The notes under the pieces: model-generated
Told to the model about the DNA's origin: nothing
What the model saw: only the letters and a program-made list of their open reading frames with translations
Databases searched by the model: none
Assembly (NCBI GenBank): GCA_000314955.1
Contig: BAEM01000016.1
Location: 24,044-88,043, forward strand
DNA length: 64,000 nt
Direction: 5' to 3'
Source of the DNA: Paraglaciecola chathamensis S18K6
GTDB lineage: Bacteria; Pseudomonadota; Gammaproteobacteria; Enterobacterales; Alteromonadaceae
Position numbers and translations under genes: made by a program
Part shown: one piece after another, positions 34,698 through 43,563 of the stretch
Numbering within the stretch: the stretch's first letter is position 1
How the letters are laid out: every line of letters begins with the position of its first letter

Positions 34698-35591
34698 CCT
34701 ATTAGCGCTTACTACGTAGCGCAGGGTCGGGTTGGGTACAAGAGAGTTGAACGGGTAGCAAGTGATTAGTGTCAGTTGGCCCTGTCTGCTTGGCGCAATA
34801 CTGTTTGAGGAGAAATAGCTTGACGCGAAATAGTTTGACTCGATGATTTGGGTTTGGCTTTGATGAACAATGAAAGTGGCAGTGACTTGATATTCTCCTT
34901 GGCCTTCAAGGGTTTGCACATGAATCAGATCGCCTAGGTTAAGGTATTGCAGTGCGGCGAAGTGGGTATCTCTGTGGCCGGTAATTACGCTGTTTCCCCC
35001 TTCTAATGGCAAGGGGGTAGCGCTCATATGGCCTGGGCCAAATGCCATGGTGCGCCCAGAGGCTCCGGCTAAAACATATAGTGGCTGTGCTGCTAGCTTT
35101 TTCTGTCGCGTACCTGCTAGCCCTTGCTTTCGCGCTTGGTGCTTCGCTGCGCCCTGGGAGCTAAAGCGGCTAGTAGGGCCAGAATAAAATTGTATTTTGG
35201 CCACAGGGTAGGTATCAGCCCATGGCCAAGGTTTGGTTTTGAACGATTTCTCTTTGAATGTTTGATTTGCGTTCGGCAAAAGGGTGTTAATTTCAGCTGC
35301 TTGCACACTGCTTTGCCAAGCATGGGCGATAAGCACTTGGGCCAATTGTGCTTTTGCCCACATGTACGCCCCGTTTGAAACCAGTAGCCCACCGCTTACT
35401 AAACAAGCCAGCCAAATAGCCGTTAAGTAGGCATTACGACTAGGTAGTGACAAAAGAGGCTTGGAATTGTTGCGTGCACTTTTTTGTGCCGCGCTCGCAG
35501 GCTGAGTTACTGCTCCCATTGCAGAGACAGAGCCGTGCTTAGTACTTGGCCAAAAATCTAACAGCTTCCCTAACGCTCGAATAGCCTTCAT
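34689..35591 (-). CDS. Class GN sortase of the proteobacterial dedicated sortase system
   Basis: This 300-residue membrane-anchored transpeptidase has one helix at about 55-75 and a C-terminal sortase barrel. The catalytic residues are in place: His206 in TGHRDTH, Cys278 in TLITCYPF and Arg291 in NPTLRYVV. It should cleave the LPQTA signal of the protein encoded directly upstream, whose stop its start overlaps by 4 nt (ATGA). Class GN enzymes normally have a single cognate substrate encoded next door. A basic, Gln/Ala-rich stretch at about 143-170 and a long N-terminal region make it larger than typical family members. Confidence 0.93.
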   Translation of the reverse strand: MKAIRALGKLLDFWPSTKHGSVSAMGAVTQPASAAQKSARNNSKPLLSLPSRNAYLTAIWLACLVSGGLLVSNGAYMWAKAQLAQVLIAHAWQSSVQAAEINTLLPNANQTFKEKSFKTKPWPWADTYPVAKIQFYSGPTSRFSSQGAAKHQARKQGLAGTRQKKLAAQPLYVLAGASGRTMAFGPGHMSATPLPLEGGNSVITGHRDTHFAALQYLNLGDLIHVQTLEGQGEYQVTATFIVHQSQTQIIESNYFASSYFSSNSIAPSRQGQLTLITCYPFNSLVPNPTLRYVVSANRVR

Positions 35592-37921
35592 GACGATTGC
35601 TTGCGCCGAGCATAAAAGGCTATGCCTAATAGCATGAATCCCAGCGTGATATGCAAGGGTGTATTGGTAGCGGTTTGTGGCAATTGCCCGCGTATTTGAA
35701 CACCTGCCATGGCAAGGCCCGCAGGGGCATTATGGTTAATCGGTTTGTTTTTGCTGTTTTCGTGCTCTGGTTTAGCGTCTTTTGAATTCGTTACTTGTTC
35801 ATCCACGGCGATAAGGCTAGTAAACTGGCTAACCATATGATGTTCAAGGGCAATCTCGGTGATACTGCGCTGCCATGTTTGACGCATGGTGATGTCACGT
35901 TCACGTCGCAGGGTATGACTCAGTTGTTCTATCTTTTCTCTTGCCCAAGCTACGCCCATTCCTGCGCTTTTGGCTGTGGGGCTAAGGGGCATGCGAATAG
36001 ACCAAGGTTTGCTTGGGGATGCGTTTGTCGTCTGCCAGCCTGTAACCTTAACCGCGTTGTCTGGCTGTTGCAGTTGCATACCATTCTCTAGATGCGCCAC
36101 GGGCGCACGATAATGAATAACCACAGGTTGATCTTGGTATAAATCAGGGATAACACTTGGGTAAAACTCCGTGTTACGGGCAAATTCAATGTGTATGTCT
36201 TGCATCACAGGGCGCGTGAGCTTGTTGAACAGCTCAGTCATTTTTTGCTGTACCTGATTGATGTCGCCAATATAGGTAAAGGTGCCTCGCCCAGCCTGTG
36301 CTGCTTGGGTCATAAAGTAGCTGTTTGGGGCTGAGCCTATCCCTATAGTGAATAAGCGACTGTCTGCCAATTGGTTTTCAATCAAGCCCATGAGAGCGTC
36401 TTCATTACTAACACTGCCATCGGTGATGAACACCACTTGTCGCAATTGCACAGGGCTACCCTCGTTTGTATTTCCCTGCTCAAGGTTGGTTTTGTGTAGC
36501 GCCATTGATAGCGCTGGTGCCATTTCAGTGCCGCCATTTGCGCTCAAACTAGCGACCCAATTTCGAGCCCGTTGAATATTGTTGGCAGTGGCTGGCATTG
36601 CCATATTCCATAGCGCTTGAGGGGCGTCATTAAATTCAATAACGTTGACGCTATCTTCAGGGTGCAGCTGAGTTAAGGCAAAATCTACTGCGCGCTTAGC
36701 TTGCACAATAGACTCCCCAGCCATAGAGCCAGAGGTATCGAGTAAAAACACTACTTCTCTTGCTGATACTGGCGTCTTTGTACTTTTATCGTCAGCGTCA
36801 TCTTGCCTTGGGGGCGTGAGCATCACCATTGCATACCGATAATTCCCTATTGTTTCGCTAAAATGAGCGGCACTTGGAATGTCACCTACGGTGGGTTTCC
36901 ATCGCAACGAAAAGTCTTGGTTAGCGATATGCTCTTTCGTTAGCTCAATTTGATAGTGGCCAGCTTGTTGGTCTTTCGGGGTAATATCGATTGGGTGATG
37001 CTCGCTCACAATATCTTCAGGGCTTATTGAAAAGCCGCTGTTTAATTCCACGCTGATGCGAATAGGGTTTGCTGGTTCATCTGGCGTTTTAATTTGTCGG
37101 CTCAGTACCGATACACTCTCACCCCAGCCGTTTGAATTGACCTTTGCCACTGCAGTTTGATTAATTAAAGGTATCTGTGAAGCGCGTGGTGAATAGCGCG
37201 GCGTGATTGTCATGGGAAAGCGCACACTAAATGTTTGCTGGTCAAAGCGTATGACCTGCTGATATTCAATGGTTACACTGATGGTTTCATTCGGGCCGAT
37301 ATTGGCGATAGCATTGGTAAATAAATTCGGGCGTTTTTGCTCAATTAGGCTGGCTTTTCTGCCTTGTTCTTTGGCGGTCTCGAAGCGCGCTTTGGCTTGT
37401 TGTTTGGGCATGATTTTACCCGTGATTTTGCGTTCGCCTATAGTCATGTTGAGATGATCAACCGCGGCATTCTCCGGGAGCGGGAAGGCATATATAGCAT
37501 TCACCCAATCTTGACTGGGATTATGAAAGCGTTGAGTCACTTGGGTTCTGGCGAGCATGCCCGTCACGTTAATCTTTACATCTGTGCTTAGCAACGGGCT
37601 CAGTTGATAGCGCCGAACCTGCTCGTTTTGGCGCTCATTATGCTCGTCACTGGGGTTGCTACCTTCTGATGGCTCACGCAGGTAAAACAAGCTGCCTTGT
37701 TCAACATCATTAATAGAATCAACAAAAACGGCAGGAGAGCTGCTTTCAGTTGCGCTTGAATTGGTGTTTGCTTGGCTGGTCTGGCCTTGGAGGCGCTGCT
37801 CGTTATACATAGTGTTTTTCTCGACGTCGGGTTGCATCAGGTATTGAGAGGCTGCGCTGTGCAATACACCTATGGTGCTTACAATGAGCAACAAACCGCT
37901 GAATTTAAGTAAAAGGGACAT
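35588..37921 (-). CDS. Marine proteobacterial sortase target protein (VIT-VWA, LPQTA)
   Basis: The 777-residue exported protein begins with a signal anchor (MSLLLKFSGLLLIVSTIGVL). A VIT domain (about 100-230) precedes a VWA domain (about 385-560) with a complete MIDAS start, DTSGS, and ITDGS. The C-terminus is a sorting signal: LPQTA at 747-751, a hydrophobic stretch, then RRKQSS. The sortase next door would cut at this site and attach the protein to an unknown acceptor. GGAG lies 7 nt before the chosen ATG; the frame is open 34 codons more but without a ribosome site. It is 20 nt downstream of pdsO. Confidence 0.93.
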   Translation of the reverse strand: MSLLLKFSGLLLIVSTIGVLHSAASQYLMQPDVEKNTMYNEQRLQGQTSQANTNSSATESSSPAVFVDSINDVEQGSLFYLREPSEGSNPSDEHNERQNEQVRRYQLSPLLSTDVKINVTGMLARTQVTQRFHNPSQDWVNAIYAFPLPENAAVDHLNMTIGERKITGKIMPKQQAKARFETAKEQGRKASLIEQKRPNLFTNAIANIGPNETISVTIEYQQVIRFDQQTFSVRFPMTITPRYSPRASQIPLINQTAVAKVNSNGWGESVSVLSRQIKTPDEPANPIRISVELNSGFSISPEDIVSEHHPIDITPKDQQAGHYQIELTKEHIANQDFSLRWKPTVGDIPSAAHFSETIGNYRYAMVMLTPPRQDDADDKSTKTPVSAREVVFLLDTSGSMAGESIVQAKRAVDFALTQLHPEDSVNVIEFNDAPQALWNMAMPATANNIQRARNWVASLSANGGTEMAPALSMALHKTNLEQGNTNEGSPVQLRQVVFITDGSVSNEDALMGLIENQLADSRLFTIGIGSAPNSYFMTQAAQAGRGTFTYIGDINQVQQKMTELFNKLTRPVMQDIHIEFARNTEFYPSVIPDLYQDQPVVIHYRAPVAHLENGMQLQQPDNAVKVTGWQTTNASPSKPWSIRMPLSPTAKSAGMGVAWAREKIEQLSHTLRRERDITMRQTWQRSITEIALEHHMVSQFTSLIAVDEQVTNSKDAKPEHENSKNKPINHNAPAGLAMAGVQIRGQLPQTATNTPLHITLGFMLLGIAFYARRKQSS

Positions 37922-37941
37922 TCCTGTTCTCCGTTTTATCG

Positions 37942-38742
37942 CTATTGTGTCGCTGAAGCGGCCATCAGCGGTGTGTGCGACGCAGGGTGGATAGCTAAGG
38001 TGACTTTTCGGGCGAAAAACCAAGTATCTGGCTGGCTTTCTATGGTGTTCATCTTGGTTTCACCAAAGGATTCTGTGTGCAATTGCGCAGTAGGCACTTG
38101 CTGTTTTGTTAAATAGCGTTTCACGCTGATAGCTCTTTGTTGTGAAAGCGCTTGGTTGTAATTTGAGTCGCCGCGCTCGTCGGCATAGCCCGCAAGAGTG
38201 ATGTGTAGATCTGGATATTGCCGTATTAGTGCTGCAATCAAATCTAATTGCCTGTGGTAATGGCCTTCAACGAGATGTGAACCAGTGCGAAACTGAATAT
38301 TCGTTTCGATTGGCGTTATGGCCGCGTGGGAATTGATTGCTGCAGTGCTTTGCTGCGCAGGTCGGTCAGGGTTTTCAATACTCGCTGTTTGATAGGAACG
38401 TATTTTATGCTCTGCTTGTTGCCCTGCAGGGGTCAGAGCATCGGCGCCGCGCTGTAAGGCGAGTAGTTGCAGTTTTGTCTCTTTTAGCTCTGATTTAGCC
38501 TGAGCTAAGGCGTTATCATTATTTACATCATTTGAAATAAACAAACCCATTATGCCGCCTATTACACCGCCAACGGGGCCACCTACGGCGCTGCCAAGCA
38601 GTGCGCCTGAGCCCAATCCTACGAGGTCATTTTGTGTTTTAGTCTCTGCAGGTTCTGTGCTTTGGGTTTGTGCGTGCGTTAAAGGCGAAAATGCTTGGTT
38701 GAGAATGAGCGATAAGGTGATTGTGATCGTGGCGTATTTCAT
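37942..38742 (-). CDS. pdsO: PdsO: sortase-system OmpA-family peptidoglycan-binding protein
   Basis: This 266-residue protein has a signal peptide (cleavage near LTHAQ), a glycine-zipper segment (GLGSGALLGSAVGGPVGGVIGG, about 42-63), a predicted coiled region at about 75-110, and a C-terminal OmpA domain (about 145-255) with NIQFRTGSH, LAGYADERGDSNYN and LSQQRAISVKRYL. The OmpA domain should bind peptidoglycan in the periplasm. It is the first gene of the pdsO-target-sortase unit, with AGGA 7 nt before its ATG. Its association with sortase suggests that it positions the substrate or is the acceptor, which is inference. Confidence 0.9.
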   Translation of the reverse strand: MKYATITITLSLILNQAFSPLTHAQTQSTEPAETKTQNDLVGLGSGALLGSAVGGPVGGVIGGIMGLFISNDVNNDNALAQAKSELKETKLQLLALQRGADALTPAGQQAEHKIRSYQTASIENPDRPAQQSTAAINSHAAITPIETNIQFRTGSHLVEGHYHRQLDLIAALIRQYPDLHITLAGYADERGDSNYNQALSQQRAISVKRYLTKQQVPTAQLHTESFGETKMNTIESQPDTWFFARKVTLAIHPASHTPLMAASATQ

Positions 38743-38930
38743 CGTTGTTCCTAAACATTGAATAGTTGGGCGTTCTGGTTGCTTATTACAGCGCTGATTT
38801 ACGGCAAATTAACGAGTGAAAAATGGCAATCTTTGGGGCAATTGTGGCGAAAAAATGGAATTTCTCTTTGTGCATCAAAAAGGCAAAATTTTAGGATATA
38901 GTGGCGTCACGAAATAATATGAGAGTAGTT

Positions 38931-39632
38931 ATGTCTCAACGTATTGCACTGGTAGAAGATGATCTCGCTATCCGGGAAAACTACGCAGCAGCCCTTAAAA
39001 AACAAGGCTATGAGGTAATCTGTTACGCTAATCGCCGTGAAGCTGAGCAAGGTTTTGCCCAGCGCTTGCCTGACTTGGCTATTATTGATATTGGCTTACA
39101 AGATGAGATCGATGGCGGCTTTATGGTTTGCCAGCAATTGCGCAGTTTATCTAAAACCTTACCGATTATTTTCTTTACTGCCAGAGACAATGACTACGAC
39201 ACGATTTGTGGCTTGCGCATGGGAGCGGATGATTACTTAACAAAAGACATTAGTTTGCCCCATTTGTTAGCGCGTATTGCCGCCTTATTCCGTCGAGTGG
39301 CGCTGTTAAACCAACCGCAGTTATCCGAAGATGTTATTCAAACAGGTGCCCTGAGTATTGATAGCAAGCGAATGACCGTGAGTTGGCAACAGCAAGACAT
39401 TGAGCTGACAGTGACCGAGTTTTGGATGTTGCATGCAATCGCCAAATACGCAGGGCACGTAAAGAGTCGTCAACAACTGATGGACGAATCTAAAATGGTG
39501 GTGGATGACAGCACCATCACTTCTCATATCAAACGTATCCGCAAAAAATTTCAGCAAGTTGATAGCCAGTTTGACCGCATTGAAACGGTTTATGGCATGG
39601 GGTATCGCTGGAAAAACGGAACAAGCCATTAA
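38931..39632 (+). CDS. pdsR: PdsR: dedicated sortase system response regulator
   Basis: This 233-residue OmpR-type regulator has an N-terminal receiver with acidic pocket EDD (8-10), phospho-accepting Asp53 (IIDIG), Thr in FFTARD and Lys in TKDIS, then a winged helix ending VYGMGYRW. It likely controls the divergent pdsO-target-sortase operon, sharing the 188-nt gap with it. I prefer ATG 38931 because GAGAG lies 5 nt upstream and the residues RIALVEDD follow directly; ATG 38901/38919 are alternatives. The kinase gene starts 6 nt after its stop. Confidence 0.93.
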   Translation: MSQRIALVEDDLAIRENYAAALKKQGYEVICYANRREAEQGFAQRLPDLAIIDIGLQDEIDGGFMVCQQLRSLSKTLPIIFFTARDNDYDTICGLRMGADDYLTKDISLPHLLARIAALFRRVALLNQPQLSEDVIQTGALSIDSKRMTVSWQQQDIELTVTEFWMLHAIAKYAGHVKSRQQLMDESKMVVDDSTITSHIKRIRKKFQQVDSQFDRIETVYGMGYRWKNGTSH

Positions 39633-39638
39633 TTCTTT

Positions 39639-41867
39639 ATGAGCCGCCCTGTCAACCAACCTAAAAAACAACAAGCCAGCCAAGGGCAAAGCAAGCAGAG
39701 GTTTCGTTTTCGCTTTGGTATTCGCTTAAAGCTTTTAGCTTTATCTTTGTTTTTGTTTGCCATTCCTTGGCTTGGGTATCAGTACGTATGGGAGCTGGAA
39801 AGTTACCTGCGTATTGGGCAAGAGCAAACCATGGTTGGCACAGCGCGAGCGGTTGCTACAGCCTTACACGAAAGGCCATCTTTGTTTGACACTCAAAGCG
39901 CGTATTTAACCGATGTTAAACCGGGCACCGACTTATATGCCCATAAAATACACGACCCTATTCGTTTAGATGGCAAATTAGATGACTGGCTGGATTACCA
40001 ACATTTAAGCCTTGCGTATGGGCAAGACCATTTGCTTGATTACAGTGACGATTATGAGCCGAGCAGTTTCCATTTTCGGCATATGGTGGGGCAGTTCGGC
40101 GAATATCTATATGCCATGTTTGAAGTGACAGATGAAAGCGTATTGTTGCGCGGTAAAAACAGCCTGAGGGTTGATCGCAATGACTATCTGCAAATAGCCA
40201 TGACCGACCCAGATGGCCGTTTTCAGCGTTATGTTGTTGCGCCGCAAGAAGCGGGTTGGGTGAATGCTTATTTATTATCCGAGCCGGTCGACTCTATGCG
40301 CCCTGTTTCTCTTGAAACACAAATTCAAGGCCGTTGGTTAAACACGGCTACAGGCTACAATATCGAATTGCGCTTTCCCCTAGGGATGATGAGTAGCAAA
40401 ATTGCATTTGCTATTACGGATGTCGATGATCCGCAAAATCGGCAAATGCGTTATCGAATAGGAACGGCAAACCCAAATAAGAGCGATGCCCTAGGCACTG
40501 TGCTGGTGCCATCGCCGGAAATTGAAAATATCATCAAGGGCTTAAAGTATTCGAATGCGAGGGTGTGGGTCATTGATAAACACAAGCGAGTATTAGCTCG
40601 CTCTGGCAATATCCATAAATCTGTCGGCCTAAGTAGCAGCGCTTATTCATCAACCCAGAGCCTGAAAAACAGCTGGTGGCAACGTATCGAGCAAGAATGG
40701 TTATTGCCCATATATTATCAAATATTAACTAAGCCCCCAGCCGATTTTATTGATGATCTGCAAGATGCCTACGCGCTGCAAGGCCAAGATATTAATCAAG
40801 CGCTTACTGGCATGCCTGCTTCTTTGTGGCGCTTAAGCCCAGACAACAAAGCGGTGATCCTCTCGGCTGCGCATCCTATCTTTATTGATGAAAACGTGAT
40901 GGGCGCCGTGGTGGTTGAACAAACCACAAATGGGATCCGTACTTTGCGAAATCGGGCGCTGGAAAAACTGTTTCATGTGATCTTAGCCGTAATGGGGCTG
41001 GGCACTTTGGCGTTGTTCTTATTTGCTTCGCGCATGTCGTTTCGTATACGTAAACTTAGAAATCAGACTGAGGCGGCAATCGACAGTCACGGGAAAATCA
41101 TTGGCACGATTGCCAATGTAAACGCGCGAGATGAAATAGGTGATTTAGCTAATACCTTTAACCTTGTATTGGGCAGGTTAGGGCAGTACAACGCGTATTT
41201 GCAGAACATGTCGTCGCGGTTATCTCATGAGTTGCGCACGCCAGTGGCCATTGTTAAATCATCCCTAGAAAACCTCCAACTTAGCCATCACACTAATGAA
41301 GATGCTCAGTACATCGAACGTGCGCAAATGGGCATCAAGCGCCTGAGCAGTATTTTAAATAACATGAGCGAAGCCACTCGTTTAGAGCAAGCAGTGCAAA
41401 GTGATGAGCGTGAAGAGTTTGACGTAAATGCACTGCTCACTGGGTATGTAGAAGGCTATCGAATGACGTACCCCAGCCATCACTTTTCATATGTTAATGA
41501 AGCTGGGGAGACGCTATTGCTCGGTTCCGGGGATTTATTCGGCCAAATGCTGGACAAAATTATCGCCAATGCCCTTGAGTTTAGCCCGCAAGGTTCGATG
41601 ATAGCAGTGCAATTGAGCCAACGTGGGCCCAAACATGTGCTGAATATAGACAACAATGGCCCTGCATTGCCTAAAAATATGCAAGGTAAGCTATTCGACT
41701 CTATGGTATCGGTTCGCTCTGAACAGGCTACGTCTGAACCTCATTTGGGCCTAGGGTTACATATTGCCAAAGTCATAGCGCAGTTTCACAACGCTGAAAT
41801 TCAGATTGAAAATCAGCACTCTGAATCCGGCCAACCTATTGGTGTGCGTGTATCTCTGATTTTTTAG
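39639..41867 (+). CDS. pdsS: PdsS: dedicated sortase system sensor histidine kinase
   Basis: The 742-residue kinase has a basic cytoplasmic N-terminus, a first membrane helix at about 30-50, a very large periplasmic part (about 52-440), a second helix at about 443-466, then HAMP, a HisKA domain with the phospho-accepting His530 (SHELRTP) and an ATPase domain (ANALEFSP, LGLGLHIAKV). The periplasmic part begins with DPIRLDGKLDDW, the signature of a carbohydrate-binding CBM9/DOMON-type fold, so it may sense a glycan or sugar-like ligand; this is inference. It pairs with PdsR 6 nt upstream. It converges on yjjX with a 14-nt gap. Confidence 0.92.
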   Translation: MSRPVNQPKKQQASQGQSKQRFRFRFGIRLKLLALSLFLFAIPWLGYQYVWELESYLRIGQEQTMVGTARAVATALHERPSLFDTQSAYLTDVKPGTDLYAHKIHDPIRLDGKLDDWLDYQHLSLAYGQDHLLDYSDDYEPSSFHFRHMVGQFGEYLYAMFEVTDESVLLRGKNSLRVDRNDYLQIAMTDPDGRFQRYVVAPQEAGWVNAYLLSEPVDSMRPVSLETQIQGRWLNTATGYNIELRFPLGMMSSKIAFAITDVDDPQNRQMRYRIGTANPNKSDALGTVLVPSPEIENIIKGLKYSNARVWVIDKHKRVLARSGNIHKSVGLSSSAYSSTQSLKNSWWQRIEQEWLLPIYYQILTKPPADFIDDLQDAYALQGQDINQALTGMPASLWRLSPDNKAVILSAAHPIFIDENVMGAVVVEQTTNGIRTLRNRALEKLFHVILAVMGLGTLALFLFASRMSFRIRKLRNQTEAAIDSHGKIIGTIANVNARDEIGDLANTFNLVLGRLGQYNAYLQNMSSRLSHELRTPVAIVKSSLENLQLSHHTNEDAQYIERAQMGIKRLSSILNNMSEATRLEQAVQSDEREEFDVNALLTGYVEGYRMTYPSHHFSYVNEAGETLLLGSGDLFGQMLDKIIANALEFSPQGSMIAVQLSQRGPKHVLNIDNNGPALPKNMQGKLFDSMVSVRSEQATSEPHLGLGLHIAKVIAQFHNAEIQIENQHSESGQPIGVRVSLIF

Positions 41868-41881
41868 CCGAGCAAAAGCGT

Positions 41882-42460
41882 TTATTTGGGGTTAACAGGG
41901 TATAAATCGGGGTGTAAAAACGGTGCCATTGCCAGCACGATTGCATGGGTGTAATTGCCTTCTCGTGTGGCGTTACCGTTGGTCAGCAGGCCTATCGCCC
42001 CTCCTTTTTGTTTAACGTTTTTGGTGTTAAACAACGTATCCATTAGCGGGCCAAGTTCTTCGCCAGCAGCTAACGCTTGATAAACAGATTCTGGGATGGG
42101 CATAATCGCCCCGCGGCCAATAGATTCACGTTCATAATTGGCAATGACTATGTAGGCAAAGGTTGCGGGCCCATATTCGAATTTATCTACGCCGCCTTCC
42201 ATCGCGACATAAAAATCTGCTTTAGCATTCGCCTGACAGTAACTTACGCGATTTATCGCACCAATGCGGGTTTCTTCACTGGTCATGGGCTGTTCAGCCA
42301 CACCTGACGGTGCGTGCATACCTTCACAGGTTATTTGATGGTCAGGATAAAGCATACTGATAGCGTTTTTCGCTGCGTTTACTTTAACCGGATTTTTGGA
42401 GCCGACAACAACATGAAGTGCAGCAGTGGTTTGAGGTTGAGACAAGGTAGTTCCCTTCAA
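41882..42460 (-). CDS. yjjX: Inosine/xanthosine triphosphatase (YjjX family)
   Basis: The 192-residue enzyme would hydrolyse ITP and XTP to clean the nucleotide pool. The start VVVGSKNPVKVNAAKNAI and the later GVAEQPMTSEETRIGAINRV, YVAMEGGVD and GGAIGLLTNGNATRE are YjjX signatures. E. coli YjjX is about 170 residues; the extra length here is at the N-terminus (MKGTTLSQPQTTAALH), so a start closer to VVVGSK is possible. It stands alone, convergent with pdsS. Confidence 0.9.
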   Translation of the reverse strand: MKGTTLSQPQTTAALHVVVGSKNPVKVNAAKNAISMLYPDHQITCEGMHAPSGVAEQPMTSEETRIGAINRVSYCQANAKADFYVAMEGGVDKFEYGPATFAYIVIANYERESIGRGAIMPIPESVYQALAAGEELGPLMDTLFNTKNVKQKGGAIGLLTNGNATREGNYTHAIVLAMAPFLHPDLYPVNPK

Positions 42461-42716
42461 GCAGATTCGTTGAGCGCATTGTGAACATGGTTATAAAGGC
42501 GCAATACTAACATAGTCAAAAGCTCTTAAGAGCCAACGCAGGAGCCAAAATATACCCTGTTGGGAGTTAAGCGTGAAACTGTCTGAATTGCGCTGGTTGT
42601 TTACGGGGTTATATCAAATTTTTTGGCACAACTATTTAAAACTAAAAGTTCGTATCAGTCGCTATGCTCGTTATCCTGTTAGGGTTTAAGAAAGCGTCAA
42701 AAGAGCAATAAGGGTT

Positions 42717-43481
42717 ATGAAGTTACATCATTTACAGGGTTATATTCAGTCAATTTATCTGGTGGAGTACCCAGATAGACTCATGCTGCTAGATGGGTGT
42801 ACCCGAGCGGATGTTGATACGCTGCGTCATTTTATTACGCAAGAACTTAAGCGTCCCTTTAGTGACTTGAAAGTAGTAATGGTGACGCATATGCACCCAG
42901 ATCATGCTGGGGCGGCGCATCAACTGAGAAAGCTTATTGGTTGTAAGGTTATCTCGAGCGACGTTGAGCACTCTTGGTACAGAGGGGTTTCAGGTTGGAT
43001 GATGTACTTAACGGATTTGGCGTTAGCTCGCTGGGTAGCAAAACGTTTGGGACGCGAGCGTAAAAGTATGTGGTACGCCAAAACCTTGAAGCCGGATATT
43101 AAGCTGGTTGATAAGCAAACAATCCCGGGCTTTGATGAATGGTGTGTGTTTGAGACGCCAGGACATACCGACCGTGACTTGTCGATAATGCACATGCCAA
43201 GTCAGCGCATGTACGTGGCTGACTTGGTGGTGAAAGTGAAGAGTCGTTTTATTCCGCCATTTCCGGTGTTCTTCCCTAGAATTTACGGGCATTCCATCGA
43301 CAAGCTTATGGTCATTCGACCGCAATCAATATTGTTGGCTCACGGCGGTGAAGTGCAGTTAGATGACGCTGATTATGCGCATTTACGCGCCAGTGTGCCT
43401 AAAGGGCCGCAAACGCCTTGGCGCGTGGTTAAAGCGAAAAGTCGGCGCGCGTTAGGTCTGAAAAAACGCGCAAGGAAATAA
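42717..43481 (+). CDS. Metallo-beta-lactamase-fold hydrolase
   Basis: This 254-residue MBL-fold protein has the metal-binding motif HMHPDH (His58, His60, Asp62, His63), a second His in TPGHTDRD, an Asp in YVADLVV and a late LLAHGGE. That is enough for a dinuclear zinc or iron hydrolase of the glyoxalase II/quorum-quencher type, but the substrate cannot be assigned. There is no signal peptide; the C-terminus is basic (KSRRALGLKKRARK). The MetR-like regulator gene follows 82 nt downstream on the same strand, so shared transcription is possible. Confidence 0.8.
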   Translation: MKLHHLQGYIQSIYLVEYPDRLMLLDGCTRADVDTLRHFITQELKRPFSDLKVVMVTHMHPDHAGAAHQLRKLIGCKVISSDVEHSWYRGVSGWMMYLTDLALARWVAKRLGRERKSMWYAKTLKPDIKLVDKQTIPGFDEWCVFETPGHTDRDLSIMHMPSQRMYVADLVVKVKSRFIPPFPVFFPRIYGHSIDKLMVIRPQSILLAHGGEVQLDDADYAHLRASVPKGPQTPWRVVKAKSRRALGLKKRARK

Positions 43482-43537
43482 AAGGCGAACTCAGCTCTGC
43501 TAGCGAGTAAAAATAATGGTATATTTTTCATATTACA

Positions 43538-43550
43538 TGAATTTTACTCA
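43538..43550. promoter_or_regulatory. Possible MetR-type operator upstream of the LysR gene
   Basis: TGAATTTTACTCA differs by one base from the consensus TGAA-N5-TTCA. It lies 14 nt before the chosen start codon, with a TTCA 7 nt upstream of it forming a second inverted element. Confidence 0.3.
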
Positions 43551-43563
43551 TAGGTTTACCGTT

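Noticed and set aside
37364..37591. Plus-strand frames opposite the sortase target gene
   Set aside because: Antisense shadows with no ribosome site or recognisable product.
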